From Trebouxia sp. TZW2008 (Eukaryota; Chlorophyta; Trebouxiophyceae; Trebouxiales; Trebouxiaceae), in NCBI GenBank assembly GCA_002118135.1, contig BDIU01000005.1, forward strand, positions 208,108-272,107: a stretch of DNA of 64,000 bases. The letters run 5' to 3'. A model generated the notes under the pieces. The model did no database searches. It had not been told where the DNA came from and worked only from the letters and a program-made list of their open reading frames with translations. Shown here piece by piece: positions 42,181 through 54,300 of this stretch (position 1 is the first letter of the stretch; every line of letters starts with the position of its first letter). The position numbers and the translations under genes are program-made.

Positions 42181-44229
42181 TTATAGTCTGCTGGCCGTGT
42201 CTCCCCTGCTGGGTTTTTGCTTTTTGCTGCCAGCAACCTTTTTTTCTTTTGCCTTGGGAGCAAGAGCCAACTCCAGTAGGCCTGCTGGGGGAGAAATGAA
42301 AATGCGATCGTGTTCATCATCCACAATTGGCACAAACTCTTTGGCAAAAGGGAGCAGTAGTGGCTGACTACCAAAAGACAAGTTTTTGGCAGAGCTGTAC
42401 TCTGCTGAAACGGAAATGCATAGCAAATCATGTGCTCCAGGACCTGCAATAGCAGTAGTGTTACAAATGCCATTTTCATCAGTTGAATCTGACAAGCCTT
42501 GAATTGCTGAGATTCAAAACGGTTGAATCTGACAAGCCTTGAATTGCTGAAATTCAAAAAGAAAGTTTTGGTGAAAATGGTTCATAAGATTGCAAATGAT
42601 TGTGACATAAGCGGCATATGTATGTTTGGTTGTACCTGTGCCATCGTACACATCTGTGACTGTGCCAAGCGGCAAGTCTTCTTCGTCTTGCAGGAATACT
42701 GTGGATCCAATCAGATCCTGCGCAAAAAGCAGCATAGAGACTTGGAACAGCAGTCGTAAAACACATGCTGGTCAAAAGCAGAAGCGTAACACAGCACAGT
42801 GTCTGTGACTCTGTGAAAAGAAGTCTGCGCTGTTAGGCAAACACTTGGGAGCGTCAATGAACAGAAGCAGCTTGAGATTTCCGCTCTGAAGGGAGCAATC
42901 AGCAGTTGAAACATTATGATACATGCAGTGCCAGTGTAAGAGACAAGAGGGATTGCCCTCACCTGGACCAGGAAGTCATCTTCGTCTTCAAGCTCAAGTC
43001 TGTCTGAGCTGCGCACTAGAAGCATCTGGCCTTTCAACAACTCAGAATCATTCAAGGAGTTGACGTCACGCAGTTTGACGATCCAGATTTCTTTTCCCTG
43101 GATAAGACATGCAACTGTTCACTTCTTTTCCACTTTTTTACCTCATATACTGAGCTCTCAGACAGAGACATGCAGCCTGAGAGTAGGGATGCGGACAAAC
43201 TGCAGCAGTTGGTCTGCAATTGTCCGATTTAGCTGGCAGTCAAAAGTCATTTGTCTTTCAATAGCAGGTGGAAAGGACACCAATTTGTGATGCCGAATCA
43301 ATGCAATAGTTCACAGGGTTGAGTAAGCACCACAATGCTTAGTTGCAGCCCTGCTTCATACCTTGGACACCATGCTTCGTCCACCTGTCAGATAACATTC
43401 CTTCACAGGTCCTGAGGTGCCTACCTGCAACCACCTGCATGGGAACTGCTCAGTTACACAACTCCATATGTTCCGCATTCAAGCACAAGCAAAATCTCTT
43501 GGGGGTGTTTCACTATGTCATGGACTGCCTGAACCTCATGGACATATAGCCATTGCCTCTATGTGGCACGTGCGATTAGCCTTGTTGGCTGGCTCAAGAT
43601 AGAATTACTTTCTTTCAAGCGCTAAGTCTTTGATGATGGAATGCTGTGGCGCCAATCACTTGCAACTTGGGCTTACTCACCACTACTGACTCGGTGAAAC
43701 GTAAACAGGCAAAGCAGATATGATCACCACCAATTGTAACCTGCCTGCTCACCACTACCAACTAGATGGAACGTAAACAGGCAAAGCAGATGTCATCAAC
43801 GCCGGCAGTATGATGACATTCAGCTAAGTCAGCAACAGTTATGGGTCTTGAAGTACTGTACCTGACGCCAGGAGTCATCAGCCGCTCCTCTGGAAAGTCT
43901 GTCAATGCTTGCACCTTGACTTCACCTTTGACGCCATGAGTTGTGACGATTTTTCCGATCTCCAGGAATTCATCCTGTTGCTCACCCAAGTCTGTCTCAA
44001 CAGGACTCTGCTGCTCAGTCAAATCTAGTTCAGCAGGGCTGGATGGCGCGACAGCATACAGGCTGTGAGCAAAGCGGTGATGGAATTGCGGCGACCCAAC
44101 GCTGTGTGAGGCAGATTTTGCGACACGGTGTTGCCGTTGCCAGGACGCAAAGGTGTTTGCTCCTCCGAACGTCAAACAAGCTTGAGCAGGCCGTGCACTT
44201 GCCGGGCAACCGCAGGTATATGCAAACAT
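42181..44229 (-). CDS. RIMM: chloroplast RimM-like ribosome maturation factor
   Basis: RimM binds ribosomal protein S19 and helps 16S rRNA processing and assembly of the small subunit; here an organellar, probably plastid, version. Five exons: 44229-43862, 43434-43362, 43097-42963, 42717-42636, 42443-42181, 306 residues. An Ala/Ser/Arg-rich transit-like leader is followed by the RimM N-domain (EIGKIVTTHGVKGEVKVQAL, TPGVRWLQ, EIWIVKLRDVNSLNDSELLK) and the PRC-barrel C-domain (DLIGSTVFLQ, LPLGTVTDVYD, LLLPFAKEFVPIVD, IFISPPAGLLEL). A short basic tail ends the protein. All phases agree, including the split codon in VR-WLQ. Several upstream in-frame ATGs exist as far as 44475, but 44229 is preferred because it leaves 171 bp to the divergent GNAT gene. 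Confidence 0.93.
42480..42562. repeat. two-copy 38-bp tandem repeat in RimM intron 4
   Basis: GTTGAATCTGACAAGCCTTG and AATTGCTGA occur twice in a row at about 42481-42515 and 42522-42550. Confidence 0.9.
43670..43800. repeat. two-copy repeat in RimM intron 1
   Basis: CTCACCACTAC and GAACGTAAACAGGCAAAGCA with ATCA occur at about 43676-43727 and 43749-43799, about 72 bp apart. Confidence 0.85.
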
Positions 44230-44400
44230 GCACACAATAATATAGAGAGTGACGCTCACACTTCCCCTCGCAGCGTCTATCGCTTGCGCTGAATAGCGAA
44301 TGCAAGTGGAGTTCCGTTCAAGCTGTATGGTTTCGGAGCATCTCCTCAGCTGCTCGACTGAAGCACTCAAGATTGCCGCTTGCGGACGCGCTGCAGCAAA
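44230..44400. promoter_or_regulatory. short divergent promoter between RimM and GNAT genes
   Basis: Only 171 bp separate the start codons of two oppositely transcribed genes, so both promoters must overlap here unless the starts lie elsewhere. No clear TATA box was identified. Confidence 0.5.
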
Positions 44401-45344
44401 ATGCCGCACGCGGCTTCTGCAAGCGAGATTCTGTTTCGAGAAGCAACCGACAAAGATGCTGATGTCATTGTGCATTTTAATCAGGCCATGGCAAAGGTCG
44501 GTCTAGTCAATGTGCGCTGTTGCGCAAGTCCCACACGTCTCACGGCTTGCGCGGCGTGCAGGAGACTGAGCAGCTTGACTTGGCAGAAGACACTCTGCAG
44601 GTGCGAATCTTGCATTGTTTCGCCCTGACAACAGATTTACAGTCAGCCCGTTGCTTACATACAGGCAGGAGTGCTCAGTGTAATACAGGATGCCAGCAAA
44701 GGCACATACCATATTGCTGAGGTCAGAGCAGCCTTTGTCCTTGTTCATGCTGAGCTTCATGCAAGCAATCGTTTGATCTGACAAAGATGTGCCAGGTGCA
44801 AGACAATGTTGTAGCTGCACTGATGATCACATATGAATGGAGTGACTGGTAGGCAGTTGCCACAGAATCTTGCCTGCTTGATGCAGTAAGCACTTTTCAT
44901 AATTTTGTGTATGTGAAGTCAAGCTCGCCAAGCATCCGTTGACGGCAGTGCTCGATTGACAGGCGAAACAAACAGCTTTGGTGGATTCAGTCTGTATATG
45001 TGCTGCCAGAGCATCGGCGACGAGGGATTTTCAGACAGCTCTATAACCACGTACGGCAGCTAGCACAGAGACAAGAAGCTGGCGGGTTGCGCCTGTATGC
45101 CGATACAACAAACAACAAGGCGCACTCAACAGTAAGCAAGCAGTACTTTCTGCTAATGCTTGCTGAGCAAGCAGATCAGCAAGCTTACTCACCGCAACTC
45201 AGTGTTGCAGACAATGGTTGGTGAAAGCTTTGCTCTTTATCAGCTTTTGTAAGTTGGATGCTTGTTCAAGCCTTCACGTCTGTGCTGCAGTATGAGGCTC
45301 TGGGCATGACCAGCCATTACAAGGTCTTTGAAGACATGATTTGA
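44401..45344 (+). CDS. GNAT-family N-acetyltransferase
   Basis: Transfers an acetyl group from acetyl-CoA to an amine; the substrate is not predictable. Six small exons: 44401-44496, 44562-44600, 44665-44721, 44796-44848, 44963-45131, 45291-45344; all phases agree; 155 residues, a typical single-domain size. Visible parts are ILFREATDKDADVIVHFNQA at the N-terminus, the EWSDW block, and the acetyl-CoA binding motif A (WWIQSVYVLPEHRRRGIFRQ) with the R-x-x-G-x loop. LYADTTNNKAHSTYEALGM is the motif B region. The combination EWSDW plus WWIQSVYV is common in small bacterial GNATs, so the gene may be of bacterial origin later invaded by introns, but that is inference. No targeting signal is seen. 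Confidence 0.92.
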
Positions 45345-46036
45345 GGGCTTCCAGCAGCATCGCTCAAAAGATTGACCGACTGGAGATATAGTGCAGATTA
45401 GGGTGACGGTGACAGGCACAGCTCGATGATCAATCAAAGGTACTTCTGAGCTTCCAGGAAATGGAGCGAAATTTGTTTGCAGCCAACTCCTGCAATGCCA
45501 GTTTGCCGTATACTATGATATACTGCGTGGTCATGACAAGCCGCAGCAACCGTTTGTTCGGCAGTCATGCTACAAAGACGTTTCTGAACAAATGCCCACG
45601 ACATCAGGCTCATCGCAGCTAATCATAAGGCATAGCTTGCAATTGGAAGCCAAGCACGAGCGTCATGCAGCAGTTCATTAGCTCACAACAACGATTGGCG
45701 TTGTCATTGTACCGGTTCGCCGCTGGAATCTTCTGCTGTTAAAATGCCAGAGCGATTAATAACCATCAAGCACACTGCATTGGAGTGAGAGCAAGAAGTG
45801 CACTCAGACTGGAATTCGTAGCAGCATTTGTATCGAAACAATAGCTCCGAAGCCATTCGACACGAAAACTCAAAGCAAGGCACGGGCAGCTGCAAGGAAC
45901 TCTCTTCCTTGTTCAAGAGTACGCTGCAGTGTCGGACACTGCTTCTTTAGCAGCTACATAATGCGTGGACGACAAGTGCCCGGAATCTGAGACGTAAAGT
46001 CGGCGACTTGATCACCGATCAGTCCTAGAGGGAGCC
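45345..46036. other. intergenic between GNAT and ODA7 genes
   Basis: About 690 bp between two genes on the same strand, presumably the GNAT 3' end and the ODA7 promoter. A 70-codon frame on the minus strand (45704-45916) has no support. Nothing else was seen. Confidence 0.5.
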
Positions 46037-48771
46037 ATGGAAATGACCCCGGGAACCCTGCGGAACATCTGCAAGGAAACGAAACTGTATAAAACACCTT
46101 CCTTGAATGACAAACTGTACTTGCACTTCAAAGGCTTTCAGCAGATCGCTCATTTGGAGCCGTATACTGGTCTGAAGGCCCTCTTTTTGGAGGGCAACGC
46201 CATAGAGTCTCTGGAAGGGCTCCCTCCCCTGGCTGAGCTGAAGTGCTTGTAAGCCTTCTCGCCATCGCCGCCTGATCTTGTGTCTGCCGCATCATTGCTG
46301 CAAGACAGCGTACTATGCAGGTATCTGCAGCAGAACATCTTGGACAGTCTGACTGGCGTGGAGGTTTTGCCAGATCTGGATACCCTCAACATCAGTAACA
46401 ACAGGCTGCACAATCTGGAGAACATATCCTCCTTGACCAGCTTACAGACCCTTGTCTGCACATACAATAAGCTAAAAACAGGGGACTCAGTGGCAGATTT
46501 GAGGCACTGCAGCAGTCTACAGACCCTGGACTTGCAGCACAATGAGCTAGATGACCCTGAAGTACTGGATTTGTTCAAAGAGTTGCCAGATCTGCGATGC
46601 CTGTATCTCAGCGGCAATCCCATGGTGTCCAAGATCCAAAACTACCGTAAGTCAGTGATAGCAGCTCTCAGCAAACTGACATACCTTGACGACAGGCCAA
46701 TCTTTGAAGTGGAAAGAAGATGTGCTGAAGCATGGTAAGCACTAATAACATGTCAAATGAGGATGTTCATGCTGTTCACAAAATTGAGCTTGACTGACAG
46801 CTGTACACGAGAATTGCAATGCATGTGACTTTTGCTGTCCTACACCAGGAAAAGGTGAAAGCAATGCACAAACTTGAGCTTGACTCAGAACTGTATATTG
46901 CAATTGCAATGCATCTGGAGCATGCTGTTCTACCTACAGGCCAAAGGGTGGTTGAATGCGCAGACTTCAGCTTGCCTCACAGCTGTATGCACGTTTGCAA
47001 TGCACACATGATATGTTTGTCTGTGCATAGGGCAAAGGGTGGGTTGGATGCAGAGCGTGCTGAGCGTGTGAAATGCAAGCAAGAAGATATGGACAGAGAC
47101 CGCCGCAACTTTGAGGCCATGCAGGTTTGATGGCAGTTGCAGCCTTGTGATCTGCAAGTAGCTCATCAACAAACCCTCGCTGTCATCATCCATGCTTTGG
47201 CTGATTTGCGCCTGTCATGCAAATACTAAGACCTACTTAAAGTGGCATCTGTGGTCATACACAGGGTACACAGACATCCTTAGTGCAGCCCATTGTCCTA
47301 ACAACCAGCATGCAAGCGTTAGTGTTACAGACATGGTTCAGCTTCGCATGACATCATGCATGCGCAGGCAATCCGGCGTGAAGGGTTCAGGAAGAGGAGG
47401 GCGGCTCTAGGGCTGCCCCCGGGTGACACAGACCCATACTTTGACACCATGAATGATGAGGAATGGCAGGTCAGTCTCAACAGAGCCCGAAATCAGCAGT
47501 GACATGCCGTGTCCAATGGCATTTCAGCAATCGATCATTTGGCACATGCCTGTGCATGCACTGATGTGCACCAGCCCTCATTGCACCTGCAATACAATAG
47601 CGCTGTGGCAACTGCTCACAGAGGCTGCCATCACGACGCCTAATCAATTAACTAATCAATCGATAGAAGTCACAGTCCAGGGTAGAGAGCCAGATGTGAC
47701 TCATCAGACTTCCTGGCTTGAAAGCACATGGCATAAGCTCTTCCTTCTCTGCTTCAACAACATTGCATGCATCAAGGCTGCACAAGCTTTACTGTCTGAA
47801 TGTGGAGATGACAAAGCACCATGGCACAGCATGCATGCATGTACTGTAGCAGTGTGAGGAATCAGCACCTTGCCATTTAGCTAGCAATGCTTTCTGTCCC
47901 ATACGCGCTCTGTAACATGTACGCACACAGCTTGAAGACATAATTTCATGTGCAGCCTGAGCAAGAGCCTGAGGAGCTGATTGCAGCCAGGAAGAAGCTA
48001 GAGTCTGCCGCCCTAGCACAGCAGGAGAATGAGCCTGGTGAGCTTTCAGCTCATGAGTCTGCAACCCCGCTTAGTAACCAGTGTTGCTCAAAGCATCTGC
48101 TATTGTCAGCTCCAGTGACACTGGCCACATTGTGCTGCTGTTACAACATGCATGTTTCCACCAACATCTGCAGCAGAAGAGGTCGGCCTGCTCATATGAG
48201 TATGCATGTTGCAAGCAGCGCTGCGGCCTGCAGTTGAACTGTTGCATAATGTATTTTGAGACTCAGAGGTCACTTGGGCATGAGAGTATCAGTGGCACCA
48301 CTCACACCTAAGCTGTTGCATAATGCATTTTGTGTGACCCCTCACTCAGCTTGTCATGACATTGCTGATGTTGCAGATCAGCTTGTCAAAAGGGAGTCAT
48401 GCAAGCATTATGATGCTGCTTGCTTGGTTGACAGTGTTGTTGGTTGTGTAGGATCACAGAGTGCACCTAGCACTGGCAAAGCAGCAGAGGAACCCCTGCA
48501 GGCTCAATCAACCAATGGCAATGTTCAACCTGCAGCACAACCAGCACCAAGCAAAGCAGAAGTGCAGCCAGCTGACAGATCTTCTGCTGCAGCACCAACA
48601 GGGGATCAGCATGCACAGCAGCAGGGTGGCATTGATGCATCTGGCAAACTTTTTGCGAATGCTGGTCATGAGGTGACATCAGTCGTTGCTGATGATGATG
48701 ACAGTGGAGATGCTAGTGGCGAGGGCGCAGGCCGCACCATCAGCACGACCCCATATGATGAGCTTGACTGA
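46037..48771 (+). CDS. ODA7: ODA7/DNAAF1-type dynein axonemal assembly factor
   Basis: Leucine-rich-repeat protein needed for cytoplasmic preassembly of outer-arm axonemal dyneins (ODA7 in Chlamydomonas, LRRC50/DNAAF1 in animals). Six exons: 46037-46248, 46321-46734, 47031-47124, 47368-47469, 47956-48037, 48452-48771; all phases agree; 407 residues. It opens with the family signature [20 protein letters not shown] followed by [12 protein letters not shown]. Leucine-rich repeats follow ([51 protein letters not shown]). The LRR cap [20 protein letters not shown] and [12 protein letters not shown] are near-diagnostic of the family. A charged linker and an acidic, Gln/Ala-rich tail end [10 protein letters not shown]. 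The tail is shorter than in Chlamydomonas or vertebrates. No sign of pseudogenisation is seen. Confidence 0.95.
46760..46985 (+). pseudogene. tandem copies of the head of ODA7 exon 47031-47124
   Basis: Two to three units of about 85-130 bp share TTGAGCTTGACT, CAGCTGTA-like and ATTGCAATGCAT blocks. At 46938-46966 AGGCCAAAGGGTGGTTGAAT, GCGCAGAC resembles the true acceptor and exon start (AGGGCAAAGGGTGGGTTGGA, TGCAGAGC). Confidence 0.7.
47636..47725 (+). repeat. second dispersed repeat (DR2)
   Basis: AATCAATCGATAGAAGTCAC then AGTCCAGGGTAGAGAGCCAG in ODA7 intron 4 matches 21345-21400 in the kinase gene (CAATCAGTCAGTCAAAGTTA, CAGACCAGGGTAGAGGGCCA). A DR1-like CATCACGACGCCTAA fragment abuts its left side. 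Confidence 0.6.
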
Positions 48772-49159
48772 GGCTTGCAGCATTCAGGAACATCAGTTAA
48801 CACCGTTCTGGCCCAATCTTGCAGCAATCAGAGCTTTACATTGCTGCAGTTGCATACAACCGCTGCGTTTTAGGAATCTGACCTCAGCTTAAACAATGCA
48901 ATCAGTGTGATGTTCTAAACTGCTTGTGCTGATCATTTCATACAGAGCCCATATCTCCGTGTTGTTTTACAACCAAGTGCTGCTCACAGCCTCAAAGACA
49001 CACACCTGCTCTCAAAATCTGACCAAATCCCTGCGTGCACAATGCAGAGGACGCACAGGCTCCTGACAAAAAGATCTTACATCCTGCTGAAGGCTCACTT
49101 GCATCGCACAAACGACACTTATGATGTACAACCCCTGGCAACAAATGACAAGCACTGAG
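48772..49159. other. convergent intergenic region
   Basis: 388 bp between the ends of ODA7 (+) and the coiled-coil gene (-). No feature was seen. Confidence 0.5.
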
Positions 49160-50463
49160 CTACTGCAATACATCGCTGGCACATTCCAACAACAGCTGAG
49201 CGTAACTTGCTGACTTGGCCCCTGGGCCTGGATTGTGATTACGGACTTTGAGCTGCGAGCATGCATCCTCAACAATGCTCACTGATGCTGACCACTTTTC
49301 ATACCTGGTCTGTGCTGCACGCTGCAACTTCTCACAAGTTTGAGCATCTTGGCCTGGCCTGACTTGCAAATCAAGAGACACATCAGTGTCATGCTGACTA
49401 AGGTGACAAGACACATGCTGCTCTTCATTGATGCTGTGCTGTGCCTGCTGAGATTGTTGTTCAAACAACTCCTCAGAAGAGCCATCTGTGTGGTTAGCGT
49501 CTGCAGTTGGGTGCTGCTGACTGGACTGGGCTGTGCCTGACTGCTGCACCCATTTGGCAACATGAGCAGCTTTCTGTGCTAGTGCAACTTCATCCTCTAT
49601 AATATCTGCATACTCCTTGTCTTCACTACGTACTTCACTGGATGCTGACTGGCCCCTTGCTGCTGCAATGACACTGCCATCTACAGAGCTGCTAAGCTTG
49701 CCTTGCAAACCATGCTGCTTGCTGTTTGATGCTAGGTTTGGCTCGCTGCATGGCTGTCTTGCCATCAGCTCATGAAGCCTGTCTTCCAGTTGTCGCAAGG
49801 AACCAGCCAACTTGCTCATGCTTTGCTTGTTCTCGGCCTGATGTTGAGCCATGTCTGCAGCCTGCTGCTGTCGCCAGTCAAGCTGCAATGCAAAGCGCTG
49901 CTTTGAGTGAAAGGCACTGGACAAGCACAATCTGCTTGCAAGAAGTCCCTTACATGGTCATCTGCCCAAGACGCAGTGTCGCTGTATGCGTCATGGACGG
50001 AAGAACCAGTGATGCGAGGACTTCCCAATGCCCTGTGCGGATATGGCGCCTCTGATGACTGCACATGCTGAAGCCTGGATGCCACTGCTTGCAAAGTGTG
50101 CTGCTGCTGCAGTCTCGTTGGTCCGCGCCCTCTTGGAGTAGAGGAGGTACTGTCCAGAACGCTGCCGGCGTCGCTGCTGGCCCGAGAAATCGCACACGAG
50201 GCTTTCGTTCTTCCACCTTTCGCGTCCTGGCCAGTGTGCAGTGAAGTGTGTTTCGAATCGCAAACTAGTGTAGACTCTTGCAGCTGCACGCTTACCGATG
50301 TCGCACTGTCGTGTGCAACTTTTGTGCGACTGTCCCAGCCTTGCAAGTGCTTAGCTGTGTCCGCTGTTGTTCTTCGCGCGTCGCTCTTTGTAGCTGCAGC
50401 TCTAAAGTAAGACGCTGAAACCGTCTCCAAAAGGCTATGATGACGAGTGCCATCGAGAACCAT
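49160..50463 (-). CDS. unrecognised coiled-coil protein
   Basis: Two exons: 50463-49954 and 49882-49160, joined in phase 0 (SWADDH to LDWRQQQ), 410 residues. The first half is Ser/Thr-rich and probably disordered. The second begins with a likely coiled coil (MAQHQAENKQSMSKLAGSLR, QLEDRLHELM) and continues with an acidic, Gln/His-rich region (EDKEYADIIEDEVALAQKAA). It ends in a helical segment (RYEKWSASVSIVEDACSQL). No membrane helix or catalytic motif is visible. An in-frame ATG nine codons further upstream (50490) is an alternative start. Its position beside the dynein assembly gene could hint at a ciliary role, but adjacency in eukaryotes is weak evidence. A further 3' exon beyond the TAG at 49160 cannot be excluded. 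Confidence 0.7.
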
Positions 50464-51380
50464 CGCGCACGCAGTCAGAAACAAAAACAAGCGGTCAAGC
50501 GCGTCTTGACCCCATCATATGGATATAGCATGCCAGCCTGTGCCTTGCTGTCTGTGGGTCTAGTATGTCCTGGAGGTCGTCTGTTGGTATCAGTGTCAAG
50601 TGCGTCAATCACAGGACCCGACAAGACTCAGCGCCTTCAATCGCCGAATTGAGCTCTCCATAACAGGCTTGTCGAGCATGTGCTCTCCAAGTAGGGTCTT
50701 CACGAGGGTTTGTTGATGTCCCGTGACGTAAATCGCTACGCCTCAGCAATTCGAGTCGAGTTAAATAGATCTGAGGCCGTCTGCATTGAAGGTTGGTTCT
50801 GAACTGCGCTGCGGGTTTCCGAATTGGAGTGCAACTCAACTGGAATCACACGGCAGTGCAACAATGATTTCATGGAACGCTGTTCTATGTTCTCTTCTAT
50901 GTTTGTTGCACAGCTAGCAACAATTTGCCACTTGTCATGTCGAATTATGCATGTGGTGCAAGTAAATGTAGAGTCATTGCATGATTACAACTGTGTAGTC
51001 AGATCACCTTGCTTCCTGATCAAGGCAAGATGCAGCCCAGAGCGAGCTTTGAATGTGTTGGGGACATGCTCAATCATTGATCAGCTGGTTCACCCAATTG
51101 TCTGACAAGATCTCTAGGGCTTGACAAGTGCTTGAGCTACACTAGACATGCCAGCAGGTATAGCATACAGAAAATGAAATGGTCAAGTCAGTAGAAGCGG
51201 TGCAAAAACCTTCAGTAAAGCTAGCAATGACAAGTGCACACAGCACAGCAACTAGCCACAGTCACCTGCCTATCTACCAAAAGGAAAGCATACTGCTGCA
51301 CAGCAGCAAAAAAAAGCATCCTGCATAAGTTAGCTGTCTCTCCAGCTACAAAAGCCAACTCTAGCGCCCAGCGCTAAGCT
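50464..51380. other. intergenic, no gene recognised
   Basis: About 920 bp between the start of the coiled-coil gene and the stop of the ubiquitin protease, both leftward. Short open frames (for example 50824-51105 +) show no support. Confidence 0.5.
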
Positions 51381-54300
51381 TCATTCTGTTCTCACATAGA
51401 ACAACATGTAAGCACAGGAGGTCACCACGCTTTGTGGCGCCAGCTTTGTCACAGCGTCATCATTGAAGTTGTACCACTGCTCTTTGCCAGCTGGCAAATT
51501 GACTCTACATGCAGCAGTGTAGTGTCCCCCTGCCATGCTGCCATAGTGATTACTAACTGCATATAGGTCATAGGTTGCGTTGGAGTCAGAGGGTGTGCTG
51601 ACTTCTGACACAAATTGGTTTAGCTTTAGCCCCTGCAAAGCAAGCAAACATGGCTCAAAGGTGCTATACCAGAAGACAGAAAAGAAGAATCACATACTGC
51701 AGCCAGGCAACCATTCTGATCAGCACAGAACACAAGAGGAGCAAAAACCATGTAACTGTACACTCCCTCCTCATAGCAGGAGAAGCACAGCTTATTTGCC
51801 TGAAGCAGGACCATGCCTCCTGTTCAGAACCACTCAACTCACTAGCTGAGGCGTACATTTGCTCCCCATTTACGTCACAGGGCACAAAAAGCAGGACCAT
51901 GCCTCCAGTTCCAGTTGACCAGAACAATGCAATGCAACAAGTGCACAATTGCAATACTGCGGTTGGCCACAGGCAGGCAGGTAATTTGGCAGAACCTGTC
52001 ATGCAGCTGCACTTAATCCTGAGCCTCTTGAACTAATAAATAACATGCAGTCAGGGTACTGCAATGTCACAACAGATGTGACTTGAATGATGATGTGTAA
52101 ACGCAATCCCTGTTGCCTTCATGTGGCTGCAGAGGACATATAGACAAGGAGATGTCCTTGAACTGGGTGTCCTTACACGGGGAGATTGGTATACCTTGAT
52201 AGGAAAAGTGACATTGTTTGTGAGCTTTTCCCGAGAGCTTCCAGAGTACTTGAAGCGCTTGATGTGCAGCAGCAGCACCTTGGGAAGACGATATAGGCGC
52301 AGCCGCTTAGTGGCCTGCGTCTTCTCTCCACACTTCTCACATTTGAAGCTCTCATCACCCTGCATGCAAAAAGCATAAATTCCAGGGCACAGCACATTAA
52401 ATTATGAATATGCATGCCCAGGGCAAGGGTTTCAAAGCTTAGTAAACTATGTCTCACAAACAGCTGTGACGGCTGTCCTCTTGACCCACATTAGTCACAG
52501 CTGCTTGGCTCTATTACAAGCCTCTGTGCATCAACTTTCTTGGTTTTATGACGCGCCTGTGCCGCTTTTGAACTGCTTCCAGCATGCATTAGTCTGCAAA
52601 GGGTGCAGCCTCATAGCAAGGAGACAGCAAATGTCAGGCTGGCATGTGATGTATGCAAACATTGCCAAGACGCTAGGTCTGCTGGTGTGCAGACAGTAGC
52701 AACCACTACCAATTGAGAACCAGCAGCAAATCTCTACAATCTCAAACACGGCTGCAGTCTTTCGCAGCATATAGTTAGGTCTGTGCAAGCATTGGCCCAC
52801 TTCAAGAGCCACGACTAGCACTTGTGCCAGTACATGTAACCTTCATCACTGCTGATCATTAAGGACTTGACACAAAAGCCCACCTGCAGAAGCTCATCTG
52901 AGGTGAAGGCCTGCAAGCAGTCCTGAATTGTGGTAGGAATGCTCTTTCCGCTCAGCCAGGCTCCAATGCCCTGCTTTCCCTCCTTCACAATGGGAAGTGA
53001 CAGATCCCAGAAGGGCTCATATGTGGTGAAGTTGCCCTTGCACTTCTGGCAGTGCACTGTGCTCTGTAGCTGACCGCCAAACAAGTCGGTGATGGGGCTG
53101 TTGTCCATGCTGAGGTACTTCTTCCACAACCGCTCGGCCTTGTCGTTTTCAGCCTCACCAGGCAGGTCCTTATCCTCCTCATAGGGCGGCTTGGTCCTGA
53201 TGCGGTTCTGCAAGCATGAAATATTTATCAGTTTTGCCAGTCCAAAATGGAAATAGAAATCAAAAGCATCTGAATTTGATGAACTAGTACAGCTATCAAA
53301 TCTTTTCCAGTTCAACATGAGAAACTCAAACAGAGAGATCAATGTGAACTTTGCAGGCAGTGATGGTTGCAGATAAGGAGAAGCACAATCACCACTGCTG
53401 ATTTCTAGGAATGATGTTGCATGCTCAACCATCTGATCTGCACTGCCTCAGCAGGTGACACAGTTTTTTGCGCATGCCAATGTGACATGCATTGGCATTG
53501 ACAGCAACACACAGCTGCTAGGCATGCAAGAAGTGCTTGGCACAGCTCCTGTGACATGACATTAGGAAGCCAAATCAGGAAAACCTAAAGCAAAGCAAAG
53601 CCAGCAAAGCAAGCCAAGCCAAAGCAAAGCCAGTGCTGGCAAAGCAAGCCAGCAAAGCAAAGCCAGCAAAGTCAAAGCAAAGCTGTTATACTGCAGCTGA
53701 GCATACCAAATCATTGTGCAAGCTATCAAGTAGCAATCTGAACAGCTCTTGGGCATCATGCTGGCCGCCATCACAGAACTCAGCGCCCAAGGGGTGCTGT
53801 GCAATGCGGCGCAGGAAGTGCGCTGGGTCCACAGCATACTGATTGCTGTTGTCATACACCTGCAACAGCAGCAAGCAAGGTGAGCTGATCACCCCTGATT
53901 CTGATATAGTTTTGGCTACAGACCACACTAGACCTCATGTTGTAGCAGCTTTGGCATTTGCATGATCGTACGTTGGTGCTATGTCGCAGACATTGCCACA
54001 TCAGAAGAATCCCCGATTCTGATATGCCAAGACTGTATGGAACAAGTCACGCTGACATGACAAAGATGCTTGATGCACCTCGTGCAGTGGAAGTGCTGCT
54101 CATCAGCACTCATTCAGGAAATTAGCTCCCGCCCAAAACAGCATGTGTAAGTAACAACTGGTGGCAAATGTCAAAAGAGGCAATCTCTGATGGCTGACAA
54201 CCATGACATGCAATGACATAACAGCAATCATGCGTTTCCAATAAGAAGGACCTGCTTCACCAGGCAGATGTGACAGCAAGCAGCATCTGCGCATGGCTGC

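Noticed and set aside
51660..52030. Open frames between the last two exons of the ubiquitin protease
   Set aside because: The flanking exons join in phase 0 and restore the USP fold (TFPIK to GLKLNQF), so this is intron.
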